Positions 26,607 through 35,966 of a stretch of DNA of 64,000 nucleotides are shown piece after piece. Source of the DNA: Thiodiazotropha sp040506705 (GTDB taxonomy: Bacteria > Pseudomonadota > Gammaproteobacteria > Chromatiales > Chromatiaceae); NCBI GenBank assembly GCA_040506705.1, contig JBEVWG010000046.1, forward strand, positions 70,042 to 134,041. Direction: 5' to 3'. Below the pieces are notes generated by a model that was not told where the DNA came from, did not search any database, and saw nothing but the letters and a program-made list of their open reading frames with translations. Every line of letters starts with the position of its first letter. Position 1 is the first letter of the stretch. The position numbers were made by a program, and so were the translations under genes.

Positions 26607-27884
26607 TTATCTGTAGTTGTAGTAGCCTTGTTGATACGGATTAGGTCCCTGCTGATAAGGGTTAGGTCCCTGCTGATATGGTGTGGGACCATATGGCATG
26701 TTGTATCCCGGGTTACGCCACACACGTGGTGACGGCATCATAGCTTCGTGCAACTCTCTCTCAGCCTGCATTCTATTTTTCTTTGCTTCCATCTCTGCCT
26801 GAGCAGCATCTCGCAGCTCATCAAACTCTTTAAGTATCTTGGTTACGGATTCTTTATGTAAATCCTGAACACTTTGCTGCTCCTGAGCAGTAGCAACCAT
26901 CTCTGGCGCTTGATTTGAAGCAGTTGTCTGCTGTCCAGCAGTTTCAGGTACAACAACCTGAACTTCAGGCGTCACACTGTCACCAGATACCAAGCCACCT
27001 GCGTTTGACTCTTCCGCCTGGTCGCTATTTGTTGCTGAGGAGTCATCTTCAGCTGAGGAATCCTCTGATAATTTCTCAAAAAAGGAGGTAACCTTGCTTA
27101 CCATACCCTGCTCACCAGAGCTTGAATCCTCTGTAGCAGCATCAGTTGCTGTAGCCTCTTCAGCTACAGCATTGGATGTATCGGTTCCAGAGGCCTCTTC
27201 TGCCACAGCATTGGATGTGTCAGCTACAGATGCCTCCTCTGTTGCGGTATTGATTGCATCAGATTCTGAAGCAGCCACTTCAGCTGCATCATCCCCTTCA
27301 GATTGAGATATAGTGGCCTCAACCTGCTCAGATTCTGTTACATCGCCAGTAGAATCTGTCACTGGGCTTTTCGCCAGCGAGCGGATATACATAAATCCAA
27401 GAATAATGATAATCAGCCAGAATGCGACTTTTATCCAAAAGCCACCCGAGCTTTTTGTTTCTGTTGACATTGGTGTTTCCTCCGAAGGTTTCTCTTTATC
27501 TTCTAATTTCATTTGAACCACAACATTCGATGAAGGCGCTTTGCTACTCTCATCAGCTGAGGATGAAGTCGACTTTGGTACCTCTGCTTGAGCACCTGCT
27601 GCGGCTACAGTCGTAGGTGTTGCCGCCTTGGTTTCAACAGTGGAAGACTTTTCCTCAACCGGGGCCGCTACTGCGCTGCTCTCAGTCGTCGATTTAGTGG
27701 TAACTTTTTTCTTCGCCGCAACCTTCTTCTTGGTTGTGGCTTTTTTCTTTGTCGTGGCTTTTTTCTTCGCTACAACCTTTTTCTTGGCCACTTTCTTTTT
27801 AGCAGCTTTCTTTTTAACTGTGGTTTCGCTCTTTGCGGGTTGATTTTCTGCCTTTTCATCGGCGCTATTAGTCTCATCAGCCAT
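26607..27884 (-). CDS. Membrane protein with histone-H1-like Lys/Ala repeats, acidic domain and PYQQGPN tail
   Basis: A 425-aa protein from ATG 27884, set by GGGGAG just upstream; a longer reading has no such site. Residues 23-64 are Lys/Ala/Val/Thr repeats like the tails of histone H1 or AlgR3-type proteins. One membrane span lies at 149-170. An acidic Ser/Ala/Glu-rich region with repeated SNAVAEEA(S/T) units follows, then a helix-prone segment and three PYQQGPN-like repeats at the C-terminus. The positive-inside rule puts the Lys-rich tail in the cytoplasm, where it could bind DNA or polyphosphate; that function is inference. No family recognised. Confidence 0.72.
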   Translation of the reverse strand: MADETNSADEKAENQPAKSETTVKKKAAKKKVAKKKVVAKKKATTKKKATTKKKVAAKKKVTTKSTTESSAVAAPVEEKSSTVETKAATPTTVAAAGAQAEVPKSTSSSADESSKAPSSNVVVQMKLEDKEKPSEETPMSTETKSSGGFWIKVAFWLIIIILGFMYIRSLAKSPVTDSTGDVTESEQVEATISQSEGDDAAEVAASESDAINTATEEASVADTSNAVAEEASGTDTSNAVAEEATATDAATEDSSSGEQGMVSKVTSFFEKLSEDSSAEDDSSATNSDQAEESNAGGLVSGDSVTPEVQVVVPETAGQQTTASNQAPEMVATAQEQQSVQDLHKESVTKILKEFDELRDAAQAEMEAKKNRMQAERELHEAMMPSPRVWRNPGYNMPYGPTPYQQGPNPYQQGPNPYQQGYYNYR

Positions 27885-28129
27885 CTTCACTCCCCTTTTA
27901 GCTGCTAGCTTCGTTACGACATTGTACCTTAAAACTTGTCGATTAAAGGAACCGCTGATCAAACCATGAATCTACGGTTTGTGACCTATTCAGGCCGCTT
28001 CTGGGTTGGATCATCGTAATAGCAGGCTATTACGGGCTATCCGCGCCTAGAATTGGCACATTTGGATCGAAAATCTGTTCAGCCCAGACTTATTCAGAGG
28101 TTCTCTTTAATAGAATATTACCACCACTA

Positions 28130-28816
28130 TTAATCACTTAGCGTTGTTAACCAATCTGCAATCCAAGCTTGACTCAAATCCCCGGGATCAATGGTTCTGT
28201 ACCATTTTCCATGGTGATCTATGGCAATCAGCTTAGTTCCCGCTTGAACGCTTTTCACGATTCGATGGTCAAGGCCAGGACCAGATCGTAAATTGACCTT
28301 ATCTGCTTTAACAATCCTGAGTTCACCCAGCCAATCTTCCTGAATCACCTCTTTGAGCTGATCGAGCAGTTTTGTTTCAGGTTTGAGCAATTTGGATTTA
28401 ACTATCTCCCGCGCATCTCCATGTCCACTATTCGCTGCCTTTCGATACCATTCGAAGGCCTGCCGATGATCCTTTTTAATCCCTTCTCCATTGGTATAGG
28501 CCAATGCCAAGGCAAACATTGCCTCACTATGATCATGAGCAGCAGCACGTTTCCACCAATAGATCGCCTTATCAATATTTACTCTAAGTCCATTACCATT
28601 AGCGTAGAGCCACCCCAGATGGAAAGCAGCTTCTACATGACCCTCCATGGCCAGTGGCCGCCAGAGACAAAATGCTTCTGCAAAGTCTCCCGACTTCAGC
28701 GACGCCATACCGAGTTCGAATGGGTCCCCATACGAGACGCGGCTACTAAATAGAATCAGGAGTAATAATAATCTATAACATATTGTTATTAAATAATTAT
28801 TACTTTTTAAAACCAT
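28130..28816 (-). CDS. Secreted Sel1-repeat protein with C-terminal SH3b domain
   Basis: A 228-aa protein with a signal peptide (hydrophobic segment about 14-25, cleavage near SYG). At least three Sel1/TPR-like repeats (about 33-140; the signatures AAFHLGWLYANGNG and AMFALALAYTNGEG) precede a bacterial SH3 domain (about 165-222, KVNLRSGPG and WYRT). SH3b domains often bind peptidoglycan, so a periplasmic scaffold is likely. The gene is separated by 22 nt from the phosphorylase gene upstream and may be co-transcribed. Confidence 0.85.
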   Translation of the reverse strand: MVLKSNNYLITICYRLLLLLILFSSRVSYGDPFELGMASLKSGDFAEAFCLWRPLAMEGHVEAAFHLGWLYANGNGLRVNIDKAIYWWKRAAAHDHSEAMFALALAYTNGEGIKKDHRQAFEWYRKAANSGHGDAREIVKSKLLKPETKLLDQLKEVIQEDWLGELRIVKADKVNLRSGPGLDHRIVKSVQAGTKLIAIDHHGKWYRTIDPGDLSQAWIADWLTTLSD

Positions 28817-28838
28817 ATTTAAACAATCTCAAACAAAG

Positions 28839-29585
28839 CTAACAACCCCTCTCCCTGAGTAGTGCTGTTAATAATAGTTTGACCTGTTCCATACCAAATA
28901 TCAGGTTTTTCTCAATCTCTTTCATACTGATCGGAGTCTGCTGTTTACCTGCAGCCCAGTTTGATACCACCGAACAGGATGCATAACAAAGTTCGAATTC
29001 TCTAGCCAATGCCGCTTCTGGCATCCCTGTCATACCTACAATATCACAACCATCCCGTTCCATTCGTGCAACTTCGGCAGCGGTTTCCAGACGTGGCCCC
29101 TGAGTAGCACCGTAGGTTCCACTTGAAACAGAGCCAACATCACTCGATTTTGCAGCCTCAATCAGCTGCTGTCTCAATTGCTCGCAATATGGATAGGTGA
29201 AATCTATATGTGTAACCTGCTGGAGGTCACTCTCATAGATGGTTTGATCCCGGCCAAAGGTATAATCAATGATCTGATCAGGGACAACAATATTACCAGG
29301 CGCCATCTCAGATGTGATGCCACCAACTGCAGCTACACCAATGACATTATCTATTCCCAGATGGTGTAAAGCCCAAAGGTTTGCTCGATAGTTGACGCGA
29401 TGCGGGGGAATGGTATGAGTTGCACCATGGCGAGGTAAAAAAACCACTTCGCTACCGGCAATCTTCCCGTGGGTAAGCGCTGCGGAAGGCTCCCCAAAAG
29501 GAGTATGACAAACCTCACGATGAGTAATTTCCAGGTCAGGAATTTTGTTCAGCCCAGTACCGCCTATTATGGCCAGTTTCGTCAT
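28839..29585 (-). CDS. S-methyl-5'-thioinosine phosphorylase (PNP/MTAP family)
   Basis: A 248-aa purine nucleoside phosphorylase-family enzyme. The phosphate-binding segment (IIGGTGL, FLPRHGATHTIPPHRVNYRANL), GVAAVGGI and the substrate block GMTGMPEAALARE are visible. The C-terminal active-site segment reads SNWAAGK, unlike the TDYDCW of methylthioadenosine phosphorylases, which favours methylthioinosine (as in Pseudomonas MTIP). The enzyme would recycle the methylthioadenosine from polyamine synthesis after deamination; a hypoxanthine phosphoribosyltransferase to salvage the released base is encoded at 31406-31957. Confidence 0.88.
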   Translation of the reverse strand: MTKLAIIGGTGLNKIPDLEITHREVCHTPFGEPSAALTHGKIAGSEVVFLPRHGATHTIPPHRVNYRANLWALHHLGIDNVIGVAAVGGITSEMAPGNIVVPDQIIDYTFGRDQTIYESDLQQVTHIDFTYPYCEQLRQQLIEAAKSSDVGSVSSGTYGATQGPRLETAAEVARMERDGCDIVGMTGMPEAALAREFELCYASCSVVSNWAAGKQQTPISMKEIEKNLIFGMEQVKLLLTALLRERGC

Positions 29586-29669
29586 TTTACTCTTTATCTA
29601 TTTCAGCCGAATTTGTTAATCCCTTTTGTAGCTGGTGCATATACCAGCCACAAAAGGAATAAAGGTGTT

Positions 29670-30275
29670 TTAGAGGCTTTTACTATGTGTCGCAAGATAG
29701 CTAGCTACACCCTCTGGTGTATCCTGCATACCCGCTTCCCCATTCTTCCAGCCTGCTGGACAAACCTCTCCATGCTCTTCATTGAACTGAAGTGCATCGA
29801 CCATGCGTAGCATTTCGTCGATGTTTCTACCCAAAGGCAGATCATTGACCACCTGATGGCGCACGATACCCGACTTATCTATCAGAAAAGAACCGCGCAA
29901 TGCAACGTTGCCGTCTGTTGTTTCTACATCATAGGCTTTACAAATGGCATGATTCAAGTCAGCAACCAACGGATATTTTACCGCTCCAATGCCGCCATCA
30001 TTTACAGGTGTATTGCGCCAGGCATTGTGTGTGTAGTGAGAATCGATCGAACAACCCACCACTTCAACTTTCCGTTTTTTGAACTCATCCAGCCTGTGAT
30101 CGAAAGCTATGAGTTCCGAAGGACAGACAAAAGTAAAATCGAGTGGATAGAAAAACAGTACGGCATAACTGTTCTTTATCGTCTTGCTGAAATTAAAATC
30201 ATCGACTATCGTGCCGTCCCCAAGCACCGCTGCTGCTGTAAAATCTGGTGCCTCACGGCCTACTAATACACCCAC
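29670..30275 (-). CDS. 2-Cys peroxiredoxin (AhpC/TSA family)
   Basis: A 201-aa typical 2-Cys peroxiredoxin. The peroxidatic Cys lies in FYPLDFTFVCPSE (about residue 51) and the resolving Cys in EVCPAGW (about residue 171). The GGIGAVKYPLVAD segment carries the GG(I/L)G motif linked to redox-sensitive forms. It would reduce peroxides with thioredoxin or AhpF-type donors. No AhpF gene is adjacent. An AGGAGGT ribosome-binding site precedes the start. Confidence 0.95.
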   Translation of the reverse strand: MGVLVGREAPDFTAAAVLGDGTIVDDFNFSKTIKNSYAVLFFYPLDFTFVCPSELIAFDHRLDEFKKRKVEVVGCSIDSHYTHNAWRNTPVNDGGIGAVKYPLVADLNHAICKAYDVETTDGNVALRGSFLIDKSGIVRHQVVNDLPLGRNIDEMLRMVDALQFNEEHGEVCPAGWKNGEAGMQDTPEGVASYLATHSKSL

Positions 30276-30733
30276 AATCTACCTCCTGACAAATAAGTTA
30301 AGTTAAACCTAAAAAAATCAGTTGTCCGCTCCATTCTAATAGCAAGTTCCTGATTTTGTAGAATATAGCTTCGATGCACATGGTCACCCGTTGGGTGAAT
30401 AACGCTACAGCGTGAATTGCACGCCGTCCTACTGACCTTTTCAGGTTAAAGGTGACTCTACACACTGGTTAGTTAAAGTCGGATGCTATCTTAGAGATTC
30501 TTTCGAAATGATGCCATGATTTATGTTATGCCCTATGAAGTAGGGAAAATCACTCCTACCATAGTCATGTAACAGTTTTTTCAATCTTGAGAGAAAATCA
30601 GGCTGGTCAGATACTACAGGTGGGATCTTCGTAAAGCGAACTATTGCTTGCAGGGAGTGGCTTCTTCCAGACAAAAAAATAGGGGGTTAAACAGCTACCC
30701 CCCATGACATTTCTCCTCCAACCGATCCTGATT
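30276..30733. other. 458-bp region between peroxiredoxin and hemerythrin genes
   Basis: It should hold the promoter of the peroxiredoxin gene and, at 30673-30703, the terminator of the hemerythrin gene. A short hairpin TCACCC-GTT-GGGTGA lies near 30385-30399. A 62-codon minus-strand frame (30486-30674) shows no homology and is not called. Confidence 0.5.
30673..30703 (-). terminator. Intrinsic terminator of the hemerythrin gene
   Basis: Read on the minus strand, GGGGGT pairs with ACCCCC around a 9-nt loop and is followed by TATTTTTTT. It lies about 30 nt after the stop codon at 30734. Confidence 0.85.
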
Positions 30734-31174
30734 TTATACAGCCTGGGCAAAAACCCCGGACTTTTCTAACGTTGGTATCAGGATCGTCTCTTCTCGCTGT
30801 ATTCTGTCTTCGATCATGTCGAAAATCTCGAATGTGTCAGCAATAAACTCATCAGTAAAATTGAAATCGCAGTTCTTCAACCATTTTCCATGGTACTGCT
30901 CAAAATGTTTTCTTATTGGTTTTTGTCCGTTGAGGAAACCCCACGCCATCGATTTCAATTTTGGATCCTGGTGAGTCAACAGACCAGGATAAACACCCCT
31001 ATCCTGTTCTGACATATGCCCCTTCATCAATTCTGCCAAATCACAAATCATCTTGTGGGTTGTCATTGCATTGGGGCGGATACTCAACTGCTCCTTAGTC
31101 ATCATAGCTCTCAGGTCACTGATAATCTGTTGCATATCAGAATGGCTACCTTTCATGCTTTCCAGTGTACTCAC
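30734..31174 (-). CDS. Hemerythrin-like (HHE) protein
   Basis: A 146-aa four-helix protein. Candidate di-iron ligands are spaced as in the HHE family: H11 (GSHSDM), H53-x3-E57 (KGHMSEQD), H89-x4-H94 (RKHFEQYHGKW) and a late E-rich helix. Such proteins bind oxygen or nitric oxide or take part in iron-sulfur repair. It stands alone between a strong terminator and a 231-bp upstream region. The role cannot be narrowed further from sequence. Confidence 0.83.
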   Translation of the reverse strand: MSTLESMKGSHSDMQQIISDLRAMMTKEQLSIRPNAMTTHKMICDLAELMKGHMSEQDRGVYPGLLTHQDPKLKSMAWGFLNGQKPIRKHFEQYHGKWLKNCDFNFTDEFIADTFEIFDMIEDRIQREETILIPTLEKSGVFAQAV

Positions 31175-31405
31175 TCTCTACCCTCCTTAAATTTAGGTAC
31201 AGGCTCCGAGCATTTTCTTCGGAGACAAGTAATCTCTATGAATCGTCTCAGGACTACCCAATCTAAATGTTGAGTTTCGCCTATTGGAGTTAGCTTGTAC
31301 CATTTATTGATAAATAGCAATAGGTGCCTAATATCTCTACTATTTTTCTAGGAAATTACGACAGGGTTTACCCTTGTATTGAATCTTTCAATATTAGGGA
31401 TATTA

Positions 31406-31957
31406 CTAACCCTGTGGGATGGCGTAGATACCAGGGGCATTTCTGTGATACCCCATATAGTCCATTCCATAGCCAAACACATAGCGATCTTCGACATACA
31501 ATCCAACAAAATCAGCAATAAAACCAATACCTTTCTGATGTTGTTTCTCCACAAGAACAGCGCTCAATACTTTTTTTGCGCCCGCTTCCTGACAAGCTTT
31601 GACAATAGTTGAAAGTGTGATGCCGTGATCGAGAATATCGTCAACAACAAGTATCGTCTCGCCACTCAGAGATGCACTGGGACGTCCCTTCCACTCTAGC
31701 TCGGACCCACTCGTTCCACCCTGGTAGCGAGTTGCATGTATGTAGTCATGTCGCAAGGGAAAATCGAGGCGGGTCAATAGCTGTCCCGTTGGAATCAATG
31801 CACCATTCATAACACACAGCACCAGAGGGTCTTCTGTCGCCAGTTGCGCTGCAATCTCCTTAGCCATCTTATCCATTGCACGTTCTACCTCTTGAGTGCT
31901 ATAGATCAGGTCTGCAGTTGCCAATACTTGAGCCGCTTGTTGTGCGTTTATAGTCAT
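31406..31957 (-). CDS. hpt: Hypoxanthine-guanine phosphoribosyltransferase
   Basis: A 183-aa type I phosphoribosyltransferase. The PRPP-binding loop ILVVDDILDHGITL (about 101-114) and the purine-binding C-terminal segment (VFGYGMDYMGYHRN) are clear. It converts hypoxanthine or guanine plus PRPP to IMP or GMP. Together with the methylthioinosine phosphorylase nearby it would complete methylthio-nucleoside salvage. Single gene, 105 nt after the nagZ start region on the same strand. Confidence 0.93.
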   Translation of the reverse strand: MTINAQQAAQVLATADLIYSTQEVERAMDKMAKEIAAQLATEDPLVLCVMNGALIPTGQLLTRLDFPLRHDYIHATRYQGGTSGSELEWKGRPSASLSGETILVVDDILDHGITLSTIVKACQEAGAKKVLSAVLVEKQHQKGIGFIADFVGLYVEDRYVFGYGMDYMGYHRNAPGIYAIPQG

Positions 31958-32062
31958 AACTCTTTACACTTAAACTTGTTAATTGATCAATACTTAGTAA
32001 GGCATTAGCAGTGGATGAAACAGTTCGCTATCCGATTGAAATGAACCGCGCTCATTAAGGGC

Positions 32063-33112
32063 TTATTCAAGATTCAGGTCGAGTCTATTCTCTTGAGGTA
32101 TCACCGATAGTTTATTTACAGCCTGTTTCCAACGTGGGTCGAGATGAACCTGCTGTAAGGATCTATGCTTTCTGCCATGCATCCTCACCAGCCTTACGTG
32201 GGCAGCAGGATCATTGTAATCTTTCACTCTTTCCAGCACCTGCCACGCGGCCGGACGATTATTGCATACCAACACCATGTCACAGCCTGCATCAATTGCA
32301 GCTATGGCACGTTCTCCGTAGTTACCTGCTTCTTCGGCAGCTGCCATATCGAGGTCATCACTGAAGATCACTCCCTGGAAACCAAGCTGTTGGCGCAATA
32401 CGTTCTTCAGCCAAAAACCAGAAAAGCCAGCAAGATTTTTATCTATTCGCTGATAAATCACATGGGCTGGCATTATTGCCTCCATACCCGCATCAATCAT
32501 ACGTTCGAATGGCCTGAGATCTTCCATTTTCAGGTCTTCAAAACGTCGCTGATCTATAGGCAAGGCATGGTGTGAATCGGCAGCAACACCACCGTGCCCC
32601 GGAAAATGTTTCCCTACTACGGCCATACCGGCTTCGTGACACCCCTGCATCCAGGATTGAGCCAAACGGGCAACTTCATCAGGTTGCTTGGAAAAGGCTC
32701 TGTCACCGATGACCTCACTAACCCCTAACCCAAGATCTAATACTGGGGCGAAACTGAAATCCACACCACAGGCACGTAGCTCAGAAGCCATAAGCCAACC
32801 ACCCAGCTCGGTCAGTTTCAGCCCTTGCTCCTCATGCTGCCGGTACTGTTCTCCATACCATGAAGCAGGAGGTAACTCAGAAAAACCGGCTCTAAAACGC
32901 TGAACTCGTCCCCCTTCGTGGTCTACCGCGATCAACAAGTGGGGGTTTCTAACTTCATGGATCTGACTGCACAACTGGGTCAGCTGATCCATCGACTCAT
33001 AGTTTCTAGTGAACAGTATCACCCCGCCTACCGCAGGATGATTAAGCATCTCCCGCTCTTCAGTGGTCATTTGCAACCCTTCCAGGTCAACCATTACCGG
33101 GCCGAGGCTCAT
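32063..33112 (-). CDS. nagZ: Beta-N-acetylhexosaminidase NagZ
   Basis: A 349-aa cytoplasmic glycoside hydrolase family 3 enzyme that removes GlcNAc from recycled muropeptides. The signature KHFPGHGGVAADSHHALP carries the catalytic His of the mobile loop, and FSDDLDMAA carries the nucleophile Asp. The start is ATG 33112 with GGGGTG upstream; a TTG five codons further out (33127) is less likely. NagZ links peptidoglycan recycling to beta-lactamase induction in some bacteria; no ampC or ampR gene is visible here. Confidence 0.95.
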   Translation of the reverse strand: MSLGPVMVDLEGLQMTTEEREMLNHPAVGGVILFTRNYESMDQLTQLCSQIHEVRNPHLLIAVDHEGGRVQRFRAGFSELPPASWYGEQYRQHEEQGLKLTELGGWLMASELRACGVDFSFAPVLDLGLGVSEVIGDRAFSKQPDEVARLAQSWMQGCHEAGMAVVGKHFPGHGGVAADSHHALPIDQRRFEDLKMEDLRPFERMIDAGMEAIMPAHVIYQRIDKNLAGFSGFWLKNVLRQQLGFQGVIFSDDLDMAAAEEAGNYGERAIAAIDAGCDMVLVCNNRPAAWQVLERVKDYNDPAAHVRLVRMHGRKHRSLQQVHLDPRWKQAVNKLSVIPQENRLDLNLE

Positions 33113-33301
33113 ACACACACCCCACAATAAGAGTCACAGAGGCGGATTCTGCAACTATCCGCGATGCGATTTTTGCACCGTTGTTGTGGTGGATTATTGT
33201 CAGCTATCGATTTAGTTCTCATTTAGATATATTCGGAGATTGCTTAATTTTTAACGCAGTATGCCGTAAACATAGGTGAAGTGAAAATCAAGGCTCAAAC
33301 C

Positions 33302-33709
33302 ATGCGATACCTACTCATTTTATGTTTCGTTTTTCTTTTCACCAGCCAGCCCCTTTGGGCAGAGGAGGAGGCTGAGGAGGAGGAAAAGGCGGCACCAACC
33401 ATCAGTTATTATCAAATCAAACCATCCTTGGTTTCCAATCTGGCAAGTGGTGGAAAATATATTCGCTGCGACATTCAATTAATGACCCAGGACGAGGCAT
33501 TCCTTGAAGAGCTAACACTTCATGGCCCGGCAATTCGCCATACACTACTACTTCTATTGTCCGAACAGGATGGTAAAACCCTTAAAACAGCTGCAGGTAA
33601 AGAGGCCTTACGCAAAAGCGCATTAGCTGAAATTCAGAAGCTGTTGCAAGAATCGAGCGGCAAGGCTGAAGTAAAAGCACTCTTCTTCACCACCTTTTTT
33701 GTGCAATAG
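33302..33709 (+). CDS. FliL-like flagellar basal-body-associated protein, orphan
   Basis: From ATG 33302 the protein has about 135 aa: a hydrophobic N-terminus (about 2-18) ending at QPLWAEE like a cleavable signal, an acidic Glu-rich segment, then a FliL-type domain with YYQIKPSLVSNL and the terminal VKALFFTTFFVQ. FliL tunes the flagellar motor-stator. No flagellar genes lie nearby, and unlike classical FliL the N-terminus looks cleavable. A GTG at 33281 would add seven residues. Confidence 0.75.
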   Translation: MRYLLILCFVFLFTSQPLWAEEEAEEEEKAAPTISYYQIKPSLVSNLASGGKYIRCDIQLMTQDEAFLEELTLHGPAIRHTLLLLLSEQDGKTLKTAAGKEALRKSALAEIQKLLQESSGKAEVKALFFTTFFVQ

Positions 33710-33760
33710 CATATTCAATAGCTTAAGTACGCGTGGGCGACTGGCCTGCTATGGCAGCCA

Positions 33761-34555
33761 TCAGAGGGGACGGTGATCCAGCCAATCCCGCAGTCGGTCT
33801 CCAAGCATATTCAGTGACAGCACAACCAACATAATCACTACACCTGGCGCCAACACCATATGCGGCGCCATTAACATATAGCTTGCGCCATCTCTGATCA
33901 GACTACCCCATGAAGCATCAGGTGGTTGAATACCCAATCCTAAAAAAGAAAGTCCCGCCTCAGCTATCACCATTCCAGCCATTCCGAATGTCGCTTCCAC
34001 GATCAGAGGCGCCAGCAGTAGCGGTAAAAGATGGCGGGTCAGAATGTAACGACGAGGCGTTCCCAAGGCGATAGCAGCAGTCACATGATCCCGTTGTTTG
34101 AGGGACAGAACCTGGCCCCTGGTCAAACGGGCGTAGCCTACCCAGCCGACTGCAGAAAGCGCTATGATCAGATTATCGACACCCGGCCCCATAACCCCTG
34201 CCAATGCAATTGCTAAAAGAATGCCAGGGAAAGCCAGAAACACGTCCATGATTCTGACTAGTAATAGATCGAACCATCCGCCTTGATACCCAGCCAGTAA
34301 TCCAACTGTGGTTCCAATCAGTAAAGAGAGGGAAACCACACCAACTGAGACCAGGAATGAGATCTGAGCACCAACCCAGATTCTAGGCAGAATAGGACGA
34401 CCCAAATCATCATATCCCAGTATCCCCTGAGCACCGGGTGTTAGCAAAATTCTCTCGAGATCTATCTGATTTGCAGATTCGTTGACCCACACGCCAGTGA
34501 GTGCAGCCAAACACCAAATGACCAGGATGGATAGTGGAAACCAGTACCTCAGCAT
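33761..34555 (-). CDS. Peptide ABC transporter permease (DppC/OppC type)
   Basis: A 264-aa inner-membrane permease with an N-terminal span and five more. The binding-protein-dependent transport signature is visible in the EATFGMAGMVIAEAGLSFLG segment, which contacts the ATPase. Its start overlaps the stop of the DppB-type gene by one base. It is the last gene of the operon; the ATPase subunits expected for this family are not encoded in the window. Confidence 0.93.
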   Translation of the reverse strand: MLRYWFPLSILVIWCLAALTGVWVNESANQIDLERILLTPGAQGILGYDDLGRPILPRIWVGAQISFLVSVGVVSLSLLIGTTVGLLAGYQGGWFDLLLVRIMDVFLAFPGILLAIALAGVMGPGVDNLIIALSAVGWVGYARLTRGQVLSLKQRDHVTAAIALGTPRRYILTRHLLPLLLAPLIVEATFGMAGMVIAEAGLSFLGLGIQPPDASWGSLIRDGASYMLMAPHMVLAPGVVIMLVVLSLNMLGDRLRDWLDHRPL

Positions 34556-35481
34556 CAGTCACTACCCAGACGAATCCGTGGATCAATAAGACCGTACAAC
34601 AGGTCGGTCAAGGTATTTAACAGAACATACATTAGACTGATAAAAAGTACACAACCCTGTACTACCGGGTAGTCGCGCTTTTGAATCGCTTCGATCATCA
34701 ATGAACCTATACCCGGCCAATCGAACACCACTTCTGTAACTACAGCACCACCCAGCAGAGCACCAAGCTGAAGTCCAACCAGTGTAGCCACAGGCAACCA
34801 GGCATTTCGCATCGCATGCCGCCAAATCACCTTTAACTCACTGAGACCCTTAGCTCTGGCTGTGCGTACGAAATCTTCTCCGAGTACTTCGAGCAAGCTG
34901 CTACGTACCATTCGAGCCAAAATTGCGGCAAACCCTGTACCGAGGGTAACTGCCGGCAATATCAGACTGGCCACACCTTCCCTGCCACTCACAGGTGTCC
35001 AGCCCAACCAAAGAGAAAAACAGAGTATCAACATCGGCCCCAGCCAGAAATTGGGAATTGAGACACCCAACATAGAGAAACCCATTGCCCCCCAGTCCCA
35101 TGCCTTACCTCGCTCCACCGCTGCGATAATCCCTAGTGGAATGGCTAGCAACATGGCGCAAACCAGTGCCGCAATTGCTAATTCCAGGGTTGCTGGTATC
35201 CGTTCAGCAAGCATCTCACTTACCGCTCGTCTTGAATGGAGAGATTGACCAAGATCGAATTGGACGAGTCCAGTAAAGTAGTTCGTTAGCTGGGTGGCAA
35301 TTGGTTGATCCAATCCCAGACTTGCTCGCAAGGCCTCTCTATCAGCCGGGCGTGCAGACTCTCCCAGCATCACATCCACAGGATCCCCTGGTACCAGGTG
35401 GATCAGAAAAAAAACAAGAGAAGCCACGCCAATCATTGCACCCAGCGCACTGAATAGACGTGACATTAAAAAACGTCCCAT
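34555..35481 (-). CDS. Peptide ABC transporter permease (DppB/OppB type)
   Basis: A 308-aa permease with six predicted spans. The N-terminal VFFLIHLVPGDPVDVMLG block is the DppB/OppB hallmark and GGAVVTEVVFDWPGIGSLM is the ATPase-contact region. It pairs with the DppC-like permease downstream. Start and stop each overlap a neighbouring gene by one base, implying translational coupling from the L,D-transpeptidase gene onwards. Confidence 0.93.
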   Translation of the reverse strand: MGRFLMSRLFSALGAMIGVASLVFFLIHLVPGDPVDVMLGESARPADREALRASLGLDQPIATQLTNYFTGLVQFDLGQSLHSRRAVSEMLAERIPATLELAIAALVCAMLLAIPLGIIAAVERGKAWDWGAMGFSMLGVSIPNFWLGPMLILCFSLWLGWTPVSGREGVASLILPAVTLGTGFAAILARMVRSSLLEVLGEDFVRTARAKGLSELKVIWRHAMRNAWLPVATLVGLQLGALLGGAVVTEVVFDWPGIGSLMIEAIQKRDYPVVQGCVLFISLMYVLLNTLTDLLYGLIDPRIRLGSD

Positions 35482-35966
35482 CAGTCGACAATCTCTACCA
35501 GCATGCCATTTTCAACCAGATCAAACAGCTGAATGAGATCCTGGTTGCGCATTCTGATACAACCATGGGATCGTGCAACACTCATAGGCTCGCTGTCAGG
35601 TGTGCCATGGATGTAGATATATCGACGAAGGGTATCGACCTCCCCTCCCCGATTGATGCCTGATTCTAACCCCGACAGCCAGATTATCCGTGTAAGCACC
35701 CAATCACGATCCGGCTGATACTCTGCCAGTTCGTTGCTATATATCTCTCCTGTAGGACGCCGTCCCACGAAGACACTGTTTACAGGGCACCCCTCGCCAA
35801 TTTTTATTCGCACACGATGCAAGCCACGTGGCGTACAACCACTGCCGAAGCACTCCCCTGCCCCGTTTAACCCAGTTGAAACAGGGTAGCTTGCTGCCAC
35901 GAAATCTGCTTCGTGACAGATCAATTTTTGTCCGGAAAGCTCAATTCGTAGTTGCAGATTGGACAT
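35481..35966 (-). CDS. L,D-transpeptidase (YkuD domain)
   Basis: A 161-aa protein that is almost entirely YkuD domain, with catalytic motif IYIHGTPD then SHGCIRMRNQDL containing the active Cys. These enzymes cross-link peptidoglycan by 3-3 bonds or attach lipoproteins. No signal peptide is obvious, so the route to the periplasm is unclear; a few family members lack one. It overlaps the peptide-binding protein gene by 26 nt and the permease gene by 1 nt, which ties cell-wall chemistry to peptide import in one operon. Confidence 0.9.
   Translation of the reverse strand: MSNLQLRIELSGQKLICHEADFVAASYPVSTGLNGAGECFGSGCTPRGLHRVRIKIGEGCPVNSVFVGRRPTGEIYSNELAEYQPDRDWVLTRIIWLSGLESGINRGGEVDTLRRYIYIHGTPDSEPMSVARSHGCIRMRNQDLIQLFDLVENGMLVEIVD

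Noticed and set aside
30486..30674. 62-codon minus-strand frame between peroxiredoxin and hemerythrin genes
   Set aside because: No homology, no ribosome-binding site, and it ends next to the hemerythrin terminator.
33113..33127. TTG start for nagZ
   Set aside because: ATG 33112 has a GGGGTG upstream and matches the homologue N-terminus.
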